Positions 1-7,488 of a DNA stretch of 64,000 nucleotides are shown here, one piece after another. Position 1 is the stretch's first letter. Each line of letters begins with the position of its first letter. A program made the position numbers and the translations under genes. This DNA is from JANOYY01 sp043720395. Its GTDB lineage: Bacteria > Actinomycetota > Acidimicrobiia > Acidimicrobiales > JANYDT01. The stretch spans positions 124,001 to 188,000 of the forward strand of contig JAYSSR010000038.1 in the NCBI GenBank assembly GCA_043720395.1, written 5' to 3'. Under the pieces are notes generated by a model. It saw only the letters and a list, made by a program, of their open reading frames with translations. It was not told the DNA's origin and did no database searches.

Positions 1-1
1 G

Positions 2-409
2 GCCGGACTGTCGCTCGATTCCGCCTATGAGGTGGAGGGTGACTTCACGATTGACGACGGCGTCGGCGGCATGATCGAAGGAGGAGCGATCGGCATGCGA
101 CGTCTGCTCGACCTCCCGCGGCGCCCGACTGCGGTCTTCGCCATGTCCGATGAGACGGCGTTCGGGGCGATGCAGGTGGTACGCGAGGTCGGCCTGCGGG
201 TTCCGGAGGACATCTCCGTGATCGGTTTCGACGACCACGAAGTGTCTGGAGTGCTCGGGCTGACGACCGTTCGCCAGCCCGTCGTGCGCTCCGGGGTCCT
301 TGCCGCGCAACACCTCATCGCCGGGCTGATCGATCGGACGGACGTTCGCGACGCGACGCTCGGCGTCGAGCTGATCGTACGGAACACAACGGCCCCGCCT
401 GCAATGTGA
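2..409 (+). CDS. LacI-family transcriptional regulator, C-terminal part (5' end outside window)
   Basis: The reading frame is open from the window edge and ends in TGA. The 135 visible residues match the second half of the periplasmic-binding-like sensor domain of LacI/GalR regulators: the stretch TAVFAMSDETAFGAM, then VPEDISVIGFDDHEVSG and a TTVRQP segment, which are hallmark positions of the family's ligand-binding core. The DNA-binding helix-turn-helix and the first half of the sensor domain lie upstream of the window, so neither effector nor operator can be inferred. It converges with the peroxiredoxin gene, 56 bases away. Confidence 0.88.
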   Translation, partial: AGLSLDSAYEVEGDFTIDDGVGGMIEGGAIGMRRLLDLPRRPTAVFAMSDETAFGAMQVVREVGLRVPEDISVIGFDDHEVSGVLGLTTVRQPVVRSGVLAAQHLIAGLIDRTDVRDATLGVELIVRNTTAPPAM

Positions 410-465
410 TCGGTTGCAACAGCGGGGTGCCGCACCGAACCGCGAACAACCCGCGACCGTGCGAT

Positions 466-1101
466 CTACCTGCCGGGCTGCGGAAGGACGCGGAGGTACG
501 GCTTGACGGTCGTCCAACCCTGCGGGAACAACGTTTTCGCTTCCTCGTCGGTCACGGCCGAGCCGATGATGACGTCGCCACCTGACTGCCAGTCAACCGG
601 TGTTGCCACCTTGTACTGGGCCGTGAGCTGGAGCGAGTCGATCACGCGGAGGATCTCGTCGAAGTTCCGTCCGGTCGAAGCGGGATAGGTGATCATGAGC
701 TTGATCTTCTTGTCCGGCCCGACCACGAAGACGCTGCGGACCGTCATCGTGTCGTTCGCGTTCGGGTGGATCATGTCGTAGAGGTCCGCAACAGTGCGGT
801 CGGAGTCGCCGATCATCGGGAAGTTGACAGCCGTGCCCTGCGTCTCCGCGATGTCCCCCTCCCACTTGACGTGGCTTTCGACGTTGTCGACGGACAGCCC
901 GATGACCTTCACGTTGCGCTTGTCAAACTCCGGCTTGAGCTTCGCAACTCGGCCGAGTTCAGTTGTGCAGACCGGTGTGAAGTCCTTCGGGTGGCTGAAG
1001 AGGACGCCCCACGACGTTCCGAGCCAATCGTGAAAGCTGATGTCGCCCTGGGTCGTGGGGGCGGTGAAGTCGGGGGCGATGTCGCCGAGTCGGAGTGCCA
1101 T
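466..1101 (-). CDS. 1-Cys peroxiredoxin (Prx6 type)
   Basis: This 211-residue protein should reduce hydrogen peroxide and alkyl hydroperoxides in the cytoplasm. The peroxidatic cysteine is Cys45 in the motif HPKDFTPVCTTE. It is the only cysteine in the protein, so no resolving cysteine exists, as expected for Prx6-type enzymes that need an external thiol. The C-terminal half carries the Prx6 extension (VDWQSGGDVIIG). The ATG at 1101 is preceded by AAGGGA at a good distance; an in-frame extension upstream has no peroxiredoxin character. It is divergent from the Sua5 gene across a 160-base spacer holding a strong palindrome at 1200-1216, which may control it. Confidence 0.93.
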   Translation of the reverse strand: MALRLGDIAPDFTAPTTQGDISFHDWLGTSWGVLFSHPKDFTPVCTTELGRVAKLKPEFDKRNVKVIGLSVDNVESHVKWEGDIAETQGTAVNFPMIGDSDRTVADLYDMIHPNANDTMTVRSVFVVGPDKKIKLMITYPASTGRNFDEILRVIDSLQLTAQYKVATPVDWQSGGDVIIGSAVTDEEAKTLFPQGWTTVKPYLRVLPQPGR

Positions 1102-1199
1102 GGAAGTATCCCTTGTTGGATCGGTGCTGCTTGGGTTGTACTGGTGTCTGTACTGTGCTGTGCTGGGTCTGCGGTTTGTCCGCAATGTACCGCAGAAAA

Positions 1200-1216
1200 C
1201 CGACCAATTTGGTCGG
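1200..1216. promoter_or_regulatory. 17-bp perfect interrupted palindrome, likely operator
   Basis: CCGACCAA-T-TTGGTCGG has two perfect 8-base arms around one base. It lies between the divergent peroxiredoxin and Sua5 genes, 98 bases from the first and 46 from the second. A further looser dyad (CTGCGG...CCGCAG, about 1170-1195) is next to it. The size and symmetry fit a dimeric repressor or redox regulator; which family binds it is unknown. Confidence 0.5.
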
Positions 1217-1261
1217 GTATTCCCGCGGCCTCTGCCCCGAGTCCGTTCCCAACTACCTTCG

Positions 1262-2242
1262 ATGCCCATGTCCGTGCCTGTTCTGTCGCCCGATGCGAAG
1301 GGAACCGCAGAAGCGGTCCGGCTTCTCGCCGCTGGCGGGACCGTGGCGATCCCGACCGAGACGGTGTACGGGTTGGCGGCGGTGGCGTCCAACCCCGGAG
1401 CTGTGGCGCGGATCTTCGCAATGAAGGGTCGCCCGGCTGACCATCCGCTCATCGTCCACCTCGCGTCGATCGACGACATCGGGGCCTGGGCGCTCAACGT
1501 CTCGCACTGGGCGATGCGACTCGCCGCTGCGTGTTGGCCGGGGCCGCTCACCCTGATTTTCGAACGAAGTCCGTCCGTTTCCGATGTCGTCACCGGCGGC
1601 CGCCCAACCGTCGGTCTCCGAGTGCCGGACCACCCACTGGCGCGCTCGGTGATCGCCCAGGTCGGCGGACTCGCAGCGCCCTCGGCAAACCGGTTTGGGG
1701 CAGTTTCACCGACGACGGCCGCACATGTCATCGCCGATCTTGCCGACTACCTCGACGGTACGCGTGATGCAGTTCTGGACGGCGGCTCGTGTCGCGTCGG
1801 GCTGGAATCCACCATCGTCGACGCCACAGGATCGTGGCCGCTGATTCTGCGTCCCGGAGCAGTCACGGCGGAGGAGATCGAAGCGATCACGGGCCTCACG
1901 ACGACTCGCGAAATGGGCGGTCCGGCCCGCGCCCCAGGGATGCTCGCCGCGCACTATGCGCCGTCAGCCGAGGTGATCGTGGTGGAGCAAGGTGCGAATT
2001 TCGAGGTCGTCGGTCGGACCGGCTATTTCGGAGCTGGGACGATTCGCGCTGACGTTGAGGTCCTCGACGCGCCGCGTCCGTACGGCGCCGAGCTCATCGC
2101 TGCGGTGCTCTACGCACGTCTGCGCGAGGCGGACTCGATGGGGCTCGACCGGCTCGTTGTGGAGCGTCCGAGCGCGACCGGTATCGGCGGAGCAGTCATC
2201 GATCGGCTGCTTCGAGCCGCGAACGGGAGCCGTCGCATTTGA
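1262..2242 (+). CDS. L-threonylcarbamoyladenylate synthase (Sua5/YciO/YrdC family)
   Basis: A 326-residue enzyme that makes threonylcarbamoyl-AMP from threonine, bicarbonate and ATP for the t6A37 modification of ANN-decoding tRNAs. The YrdC domain fills about residues 10-205, with the substrate-pocket motifs PTETVYGLA, the KGRP stretch, SANRFGAVSPT and the LESTIVD segment. The remaining ~110 residues, starting near GGPARAPGMLAAHYAP, form the C-terminal Sua5 domain, so this is the long Sua5 form and not the short TsaC form. The ATG at 1262 was chosen; a second ATG lies two codons later and no clear ribosome site separates them. Confidence 0.93.
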   Translation: MPMSVPVLSPDAKGTAEAVRLLAAGGTVAIPTETVYGLAAVASNPGAVARIFAMKGRPADHPLIVHLASIDDIGAWALNVSHWAMRLAAACWPGPLTLIFERSPSVSDVVTGGRPTVGLRVPDHPLARSVIAQVGGLAAPSANRFGAVSPTTAAHVIADLADYLDGTRDAVLDGGSCRVGLESTIVDATGSWPLILRPGAVTAEEIEAITGLTTTREMGGPARAPGMLAAHYAPSAEVIVVEQGANFEVVGRTGYFGAGTIRADVEVLDAPRPYGAELIAAVLYARLREADSMGLDRLVVERPSATGIGGAVIDRLLRAANGSRRI

Positions 2243-2278
2243 GGTTGCTGGTGGAACTTCCGCCTGCGTGCACGAATC

Positions 2279-2290
2279 GGCCACGTGGCC
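2279..2290. promoter_or_regulatory. 12-bp perfect palindrome upstream of thiolase
   Basis: GGCCACGTGGCC is fully symmetric and lies just before the strong ribosome site (GGAGGAAAGGAG) of the thiolase gene. A protein bound here would block both transcription and translation initiation. It could also be a chance palindrome in GC-rich DNA. Confidence 0.3.
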
Positions 2291-2306
2291 GGAGGAAAGG
2301 AGACCC

Positions 2307-3482
2307 ATGGCTCACTCTGCGGTCATCGTTGACGCGGTTCGCACTGCGGGTGGGAAACGCAACGGCAAGCTGAAGGACTGGCACCCTGTCGACCTTGCCG
2401 CGGAAGTGCTCAAGGCGCTCATCGATCGCAGTCAGCTGGACCCGGCCCTGGTCGACGACGTGATCATGGGTTGCGTCACACAGATCGGCGAACAGGGTTT
2501 CAACATCGGACGCAACGCCGTACTGGCAGCCGGGTGGCCCGACTCCGTGCCCGCCACGACCGTCGACCGGCAATGTGGGTCGTCACAGCAGGCGGCGCAC
2601 TTCGCAGCCCAGGGCGTCATCGCCGGTGCGTACGACATCGTGGTTGCGGCCGGCGTCGAATGTATGACGCGGGTCCCAATGGGTGCCGCCCTCGCGCATC
2701 GCGAACTTGGATTCCCGTACCCCGCGTCAATCGGGGCCCGCTACGCGTTGGTTGGTGGGCTCCAACCGCAGGGCATTGGGGCGGAAATGATTGCTGACCG
2801 TTGGGGAATCAGCCGCGAGGAACTCGACGCATTCAGCGCAGAATCTCACCGTCGGGCGGCGAGAGCAACGACCGAGGGACGTTTCGACAACGAGATCATT
2901 CCCATCACGATTCGGACGGCCAGGGGTTCGCAAACGTTTCGCATCGACGAGGGCATCCGCTCCGATGCCACCGTGGAGGCGCTCGCCACGATGAAGCCGT
3001 CGTTCAAACCCGGCGGCACGGTGACGGCAGGGAACTCAGCGCAAATCACCGACGGTGCAGCTGCCCTGCTCATCATGAGCGAGGAGATGGCGAGGAAGCT
3101 GGGCCTCCGTCCGCGAGCACGCTTCCACTCCTTCGCGCTCGCCGGGGTTGATCCCGTGACGGCGCTCACCGGGACGATTCCGGCAACCGCCAAGGTCCTC
3201 GCCAAGTCAGGGCTTTGCATCGACGACATCGACGATTTCGAGGTCCATGAGGCGTTCGCAGCTGCGGTTCTTGCGTGGGAACGGGAGTTCCACCCCGACA
3301 TGTCGAAAGTCAACGTCAACGGTGGTGCAATCGCCCTTGGCCATCCGCTTGGCAGCTCCGGGGCACGGCTGATGGCCACGATGCTCAACGAACTCGAACG
3401 CAGCGGTGGAAGGTTCGGCCTACAGACCATGAGCGAGGGTGGCGGCATGGCCAACGCCACGATTATCGAGCGTCTCGGCTGA
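2307..3482 (+). CDS. Thiolase (acetyl-CoA acetyltransferase family), second catalytic Cys replaced by Ser
   Basis: A 391-residue thiolase of standard length, which should make or cleave 3-ketoacyl-CoA. The nucleophilic cysteine is Cys90 in DRQCGSS, the histidine block GGAIALGHPLGSSGAR is present, and the C-terminal glycine loop follows. In that loop the usual C-x-G-G-G is written M-S-E-G-G-G: the base cysteine is replaced by Ser (codon AGC at 3432-3434, one base from TGC). The start is well set by GGAGGAAAGGAG a few bases before the ATG. The family is certain; whether the enzyme keeps normal Claisen activity is not. Confidence 0.92.
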   Translation: MAHSAVIVDAVRTAGGKRNGKLKDWHPVDLAAEVLKALIDRSQLDPALVDDVIMGCVTQIGEQGFNIGRNAVLAAGWPDSVPATTVDRQCGSSQQAAHFAAQGVIAGAYDIVVAAGVECMTRVPMGAALAHRELGFPYPASIGARYALVGGLQPQGIGAEMIADRWGISREELDAFSAESHRRAARATTEGRFDNEIIPITIRTARGSQTFRIDEGIRSDATVEALATMKPSFKPGGTVTAGNSAQITDGAAALLIMSEEMARKLGLRPRARFHSFALAGVDPVTALTGTIPATAKVLAKSGLCIDDIDDFEVHEAFAAAVLAWEREFHPDMSKVNVNGGAIALGHPLGSSGARLMATMLNELERSGGRFGLQTMSEGGGMANATIIERLG

Positions 3483-3533
3483 AGGTGGCAGTGCCCGGCC
3501 CGCTGGCGGGTCAGACCCGCGTAGCCTGACGTC

Positions 3534-3806
3534 GTGGCTCTGCTCATACGAATTGTGCTTGCGGCGGGCATGGCGGTCGTCATCTGGCGATTCGGCGTCG
3601 CGATGCTGGGAGGTCTCGCCCGTCCCGTGCCGCAGCCGCCACCCGACGGTGAGCTCCGTCGCGTCAATCTCCGCTACCGCTGTCCGTCGTGTGGCACCGA
3701 ATTGCGTATGACGAAGACGGACGCCGACGATCCAGTGCCACCGCGTCACTGCATGGATGAGATGGACCTCGTCGCCCGCGACGGCGAGGCGCTGGAAGCC
3801 GAATAG
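3534..3806 (+). CDS. Small membrane-anchored zinc-ribbon protein
   Basis: A 90-residue protein of unknown role. Residues about 4-28 form one hydrophobic helix, followed by a Pro-rich linker and a short cytoplasmic part with CPSC and a downstream HC pair (RYRCPSCGTEL ... PPRHCMDEMD), a likely zinc-binding knuckle. It starts with GTG 51 bases after the thiolase stop and could be cotranscribed with it. No enzyme motif is seen. Confidence 0.65.
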   Translation: MALLIRIVLAAGMAVVIWRFGVAMLGGLARPVPQPPPDGELRRVNLRYRCPSCGTELRMTKTDADDPVPPRHCMDEMDLVARDGEALEAE

Positions 3807-3820
3807 TCACCTTCGAGTTT

Positions 3821-3845
3821 CCCCAGGGTGTGGATAACACTGGGG
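3821..3845 (+). terminator. Imperfect stem-loop between convergent genes, containing a perfect DnaA box
   Basis: CCCCA-GG-GTGT-GGATA-ACAC-TGGGG folds into a 9-bp stem with a two-base bulge, 15 bases after the zinc-ribbon gene and before convergent crgA. It is probably a bidirectional terminator. It also contains TGTGGATAA at 3829-3837, the exact complement of the DnaA box TTATCCACA. Confidence 0.45.
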
Positions 3846-3934
3846 AGAGTTCGAACTATGTAACTTTAGGGTTCTCGCTCAATTCGTTGCGGGGCAACGG
3901 TGAAACCGCTCTCAAGGCCGTGGTGGCAACGCTC

Positions 3935-4330
3935 TCAGTACAGCTGCGTGGCGGCGAGGAATCCGCCGCTGATCGCGACGATCCCGCCGAGGAGGTACCA
4001 GTTCGACGGTGCGCTGGGTAACAACCCCAAGTAGTTGCACACAATGGAGATGAGACCGATCGCGAACATCGCGAACATGATCCAGGGCACCCACGGCTTG
4101 GTGAGCTGAACGGACTCAACCTCACGTACCGCCGGGGGTGTGTAGCGCCCGGTCGTGGAGGTCGGCGCGGAACTGTCGGGCGCGCCGCCGGGGCGGAGTA
4201 CGCCGGGGTCCTTCGCACCCTTCGGTGTGAAACGTCCAGAAGCCTTTCCGGACGCTGCTGCGCGACCCTTGGCGGCAGGAGTGCTGCCAACCGGATCGCT
4301 GGTGGATGGGGTGTCGGGCGCGGTCGCCAT
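3935..4330 (-). CDS. crgA: CrgA-like cell division membrane protein
   Basis: 131 residues: a low-complexity cytoplasmic N-terminus rich in Ala, Thr, Gly and Lys, then two transmembrane helices near residues 75-98 (PWVPWIMFAMFAIGLISIV) and 107-125 (SNWYLLGGIVAISGGFLAA). This matches CrgA, a divisome coordinator that binds FtsZ, FtsI and FtsQ in mycobacteria and affects sporulation septation in Streptomyces. The N-terminal part is longer than in mycobacterial CrgA (about 93 residues). The position next to the trpG-type gene and the pknB cluster is the same as in Mycobacterium and supports the name. The ATG at 4330 is used; the frame stays open upstream but without membrane or family character. 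Confidence 0.8.
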   Translation of the reverse strand: MATAPDTPSTSDPVGSTPAAKGRAAASGKASGRFTPKGAKDPGVLRPGGAPDSSAPTSTTGRYTPPAVREVESVQLTKPWVPWIMFAMFAIGLISIVCNYLGLLPSAPSNWYLLGGIVAISGGFLAATQLY

Positions 4331-4389
4331 AGGTTGCCCACGATAACGGAGGGAATGGCCGCCGCGGTGGCGGCTACCGTGGCGGGTCG

Positions 4390-5016
4390 ATGGGCACCCA
4401 CGATGTCGTTCCCCGTACTGTTGTGCCTCGCATCGTCGTGATCGACAACTACGACTCGTTCGTGTACAACCTCGTGCAGTACCTGGGCGAGCTGGGCGCA
4501 ACGCCACTGGTTCATCGCAACGACGCCATCAGCGTCGAGGAAATCGCAGCGCTTCGACCCGACGGGATACTCGTATCACCCGGTCCCGGTCGGCCCGAAG
4601 ACGCGGGCATCAGCTGTGAGGTCATCCGACTGCTCGGACCGACGATCCCCCTGCTCGGCGTGTGCCTCGGTCACCAGGCGATCGGTCTCGTGTTCGGAGG
4701 TGACGTTGTCCGGGCCCCGTCGCTCATGCACGGCAAGACGTCGATGGTCGAACACATCGGGGTCGGCGTGCTTGAGGGTTTGCCAAGTCCCTTTACGGCG
4801 ACCAGGTATCACTCGCTCGTGATCGATCCGGCAACGATGCCCGATGCGCTGGAGGTCACGGCGTACTCCGACGACATTGTGATGGCGGTCCGTCATCGCG
4901 AGCACGAGATCCACGGGGTGCAGTTCCACCCCGAGTCGATCCTCACCCAGGACGGTCACCGCATCGTGGCGAACTTCCTGGCCCGCACGGTTGCCCGTAC
5001 CCCGAGCGCCGTTTGA
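4390..5016 (+). CDS. Anthranilate / aminodeoxychorismate synthase component II (glutamine amidotransferase)
   Basis: A class I glutamine amidotransferase that releases ammonia from glutamine for a partner synthase making anthranilate (tryptophan) or aminodeoxychorismate (folate). Motifs are VVIDNYDSFVYNLVQYLGE at the N-terminus, the catalytic cysteine in LLGVCLGHQAIG and the His-Glu pair in GVQFHPES. Length (208 residues) is standard. GTG at 4423 would give a protein beginning directly at the family's normal N-terminus and is a good alternative to the ATG used here. In Mycobacterium the gene at this place is called trpG; the sequence alone does not separate TrpG from PabA. Confidence 0.9.
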   Translation: MGTHDVVPRTVVPRIVVIDNYDSFVYNLVQYLGELGATPLVHRNDAISVEEIAALRPDGILVSPGPGRPEDAGISCEVIRLLGPTIPLLGVCLGHQAIGLVFGGDVVRAPSLMHGKTSMVEHIGVGVLEGLPSPFTATRYHSLVIDPATMPDALEVTAYSDDIVMAVRHREHEIHGVQFHPESILTQDGHRIVANFLARTVARTPSAV

Positions 5017-5031
5017 CCCGAGTGGGCAGGG

Positions 5032-7398
5032 TCAGGCCGCCGATGAAGGCGCGACGACAACGACGGACGGCACCGTGCTGGATGCCCCGGCGGCCGGGAC
5101 CGGGGCTGGGATCGTGGTGGCTGCCTCCGTCGTGGTGAGCGGAACCGTTGGTGCTGCCGTTGTCGGCGCTGCCGTTGTCGGTGCTGCCGTCGGAACAGTC
5201 TGGAGAGCGACCGGTGCTTCGGTGACGGGCGGATCGCTCGCATTGGTCGGCAGGGTCGTGGTGGTCACGGGGGCGTCGAGAATTCCAATCCGGATGGTGA
5301 CGTTCGCACCAAGTTCGGCCTCCGCTGAAGGGACCGGGCTCTGGGAGACGACCTTGCCGCTCTGTGCCGGGTCCGTGGTCGCTCGGTCTCTGGCGGTGAC
5401 GGTCAGGCCGACGCCCTCCAAGGCAGCAGTGGCGCTCGACTGATCCTTGCCAATCACGTTCGGCACGGCAACAATTTTGCCCCCCGATGTGACGATGACG
5501 ACGGGTGAGCCCTTCGCAACGCTGGTTCCGCCCGCTGGCTCCGTACGAATCACGAGCCCTTTTTCGACCTCGTTCGAGGCTTCCGGGTCCACAACGATCA
5601 GGAATCCCTCCTTCAGCAGCGCGGCCCGCGCCTCGTCGGTCGTGAGCTTGTCGACCTTGGGAATTTCCTTCGTGCCGGAACTCACCGCGACCTGGACGGC
5701 CACCGTGGTGCCCTTCTCGACCTCGGTCTCGGCTCGCGGTTCCTGGCCGACGATCGTTCCCGCGTCGACCGAGTCGTCCTTCTTCTCCGCCGCCGTCATC
5801 ACAAGGCCGTAGGAAGCGAGGACGCTCTTCGCCTGCGATGCGGTGAGGCCGGTGACGTTCGGGACGGTTGGCTTTGTGGAGCCGGTCGATACCGTGAGCG
5901 TCACGAGTGATCCCTCGGCCACTTTGGCACCGGCGTTCGGCGTTTGGCGAATCACCCTGTCCGCCTCAAGCGTCGCCGAGTTCTCGCGCTGGACGTCGAA
6001 ACGCAGACCAGCCTCCTTGAGCGCGTTCTGTGCTTCTGCGAGCGGCCTCGATTCGAGCGAGGGAACGACGACCGAACCGGTGGCAATGTCGCCGCCTCGA
6101 AGCTGGCGATTCAACAGGAACGTCAGGACGCCGAGGATGCCAAGGAGGATCACCAGAGCGGTGAAGTACGGCCAGCGCCGTCCCCGCCGCTCGAGCGCGC
6201 TGAAGTCCTGATCGGGACCCGCTGGTAGCGCACCGTCATCGCGAATCGGGCCCTTCCTGGTCCGCTGCTTCGACCGTGGCTGCACGAGCGTCGCATCGGG
6301 GGTGCGGCGCGACGCGGCGTCGGGGACGCCATTCCCACTGGGGCTTGCGGGGTCGTTCGGGGCAAGGCCGCTCGACATCACGACCGTTGCGTCGTCGTCG
6401 GCGTGAATCGAAAGGCGGATTGGGGCAATCCCGGGGGGCTGCTGCGGGAGTGGTCGCGCGGCATCGGCCGTCTGAGTCGGCAACTTGACGACGGGGCCGG
6501 AGACCGCCGCGGCGATCCGTTCACGCACGCGCACCATTGCGCCCCGTTGTTCGGTGACCGATCCGTAACGGTCGTCCGGGTTCTTCGCCATCGACCGGCC
6601 GATGAAGGCTTCGAAGGGCTTCGGCAGCGCCGGATTCAGCTTGGTGGGTGCGAGCGGCACTTGATTGAGGTGACGGTCGCGAAGTATCTCGACCGTTTCA
6701 CCGGCATAGGGCGCTCGCCCCGTCACGAGGTAATACGCGACGAGCCCAACTTGGTACACATCTGTCTTCTCGGACGCGCCGTCGCCATGGAACTGCTCCG
6801 GTGACAGCCACGCAGCCTGCTCGACACTGCCCTCGCCGGGTACCCACGACGCTCCGAGTGCGCGTGTCAGGCCAACGTCGATCACCTTGACGACCCCGCT
6901 CGGCGAGACCCGAATCAGGTCCGGCGTAAGACCTCCGTGGACGCTGCCGGCGCGGTGTGCAAACCCGAGTGCGGCGGTGGCGGCGACAACGACGTGTGCA
7001 GCTCGGTCCATCGGCATCGGACCATTTGCCGAGACAAGTTCGGTGAGCGTGCGTCCCTCGGCCTGTTCTGCGACGAGGTAGAAGGTCGGGCCCGGGCGCA
7101 TCGCACCGCGACCATCGGGTATCGGTCCGGGGTCGCGTCCCCAGTCGAGGACTGCGTTGATCGCCGGGTGATTGAGGTTCGCTCCGGCCTGTGCCTGTGA
7201 ACGGAACCGGTCCACGAACGCCTTGTTGCTCACCAGTTCAGGGCGAAGGGCCTTGAACAGCACGACGCGGTCTAGCAGCAGATCGTCGGCGAGGTATTCG
7301 TCGGCGAGCACCGTTCGACCGATCCACCGTGTGAGCTTGTACCGGCCGTTCACGGTGACATCGACGTTGACCGGTCGGACGGCAGGATCAGGGGTCAT
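5032..7398 (-). CDS. PASTA-domain serine/threonine kinase homologue (PknB position), probable pseudokinase
   Basis: A 788-residue membrane protein with the PknB layout: kinase fold (about 18-310), acidic linker, one transmembrane helix (near WPYFTALVILLGILGVL), four PASTA repeats that in homologues bind peptidoglycan or lipid II, and a Thr/Pro/Ala tail. The kinase core is damaged: the HRD triad is HGG (154-156), the lysine two further on is Thr158, the magnesium-binding Asn is absent, the alpha-C Glu is Gln68 and the glycine loop reads IGRTVLAD. The VAIK lysine (Lys49) and DFG aspartate (Asp174, as DVG) remain, as does SPEQ. The activation loop lacks the paired threonines of PknB. A TTG at 7464 could add 22 residues. 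It ends a pstP-rodA-pbpA run and converges with the amidotransferase. Confidence 0.88.
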   Translation of the reverse strand: MTPDPAVRPVNVDVTVNGRYKLTRWIGRTVLADEYLADDLLLDRVVLFKALRPELVSNKAFVDRFRSQAQAGANLNHPAINAVLDWGRDPGPIPDGRGAMRPGPTFYLVAEQAEGRTLTELVSANGPMPMDRAAHVVVAATAALGFAHRAGSVHGGLTPDLIRVSPSGVVKVIDVGLTRALGASWVPGEGSVEQAAWLSPEQFHGDGASEKTDVYQVGLVAYYLVTGRAPYAGETVEILRDRHLNQVPLAPTKLNPALPKPFEAFIGRSMAKNPDDRYGSVTEQRGAMVRVRERIAAAVSGPVVKLPTQTADAARPLPQQPPGIAPIRLSIHADDDATVVMSSGLAPNDPASPSGNGVPDAASRRTPDATLVQPRSKQRTRKGPIRDDGALPAGPDQDFSALERRGRRWPYFTALVILLGILGVLTFLLNRQLRGGDIATGSVVVPSLESRPLAEAQNALKEAGLRFDVQRENSATLEADRVIRQTPNAGAKVAEGSLVTLTVSTGSTKPTVPNVTGLTASQAKSVLASYGLVMTAAEKKDDSVDAGTIVGQEPRAETEVEKGTTVAVQVAVSSGTKEIPKVDKLTTDEARAALLKEGFLIVVDPEASNEVEKGLVIRTEPAGGTSVAKGSPVVIVTSGGKIVAVPNVIGKDQSSATAALEGVGLTVTARDRATTDPAQSGKVVSQSPVPSAEAELGANVTIRIGILDAPVTTTTLPTNASDPPVTEAPVALQTVPTAAPTTAAPTTAAPTVPLTTTEAATTIPAPVPAAGASSTVPSVVVVAPSSAA

Positions 7399-7488
7399 GT
7401 CGGTCGCAACGCTACTGGCCGTCCGCGTCAGATCGGGGACGCGAAAATTGCCGATGGACTCCAAAGACGGTGTCCGTCACGGTGTCCG

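Noticed and set aside
7399..7464. TTG-started longer form of the kinase homologue
   Set aside because: No ribosome site and no homology in the extra 22 residues; kept only as an alternative.
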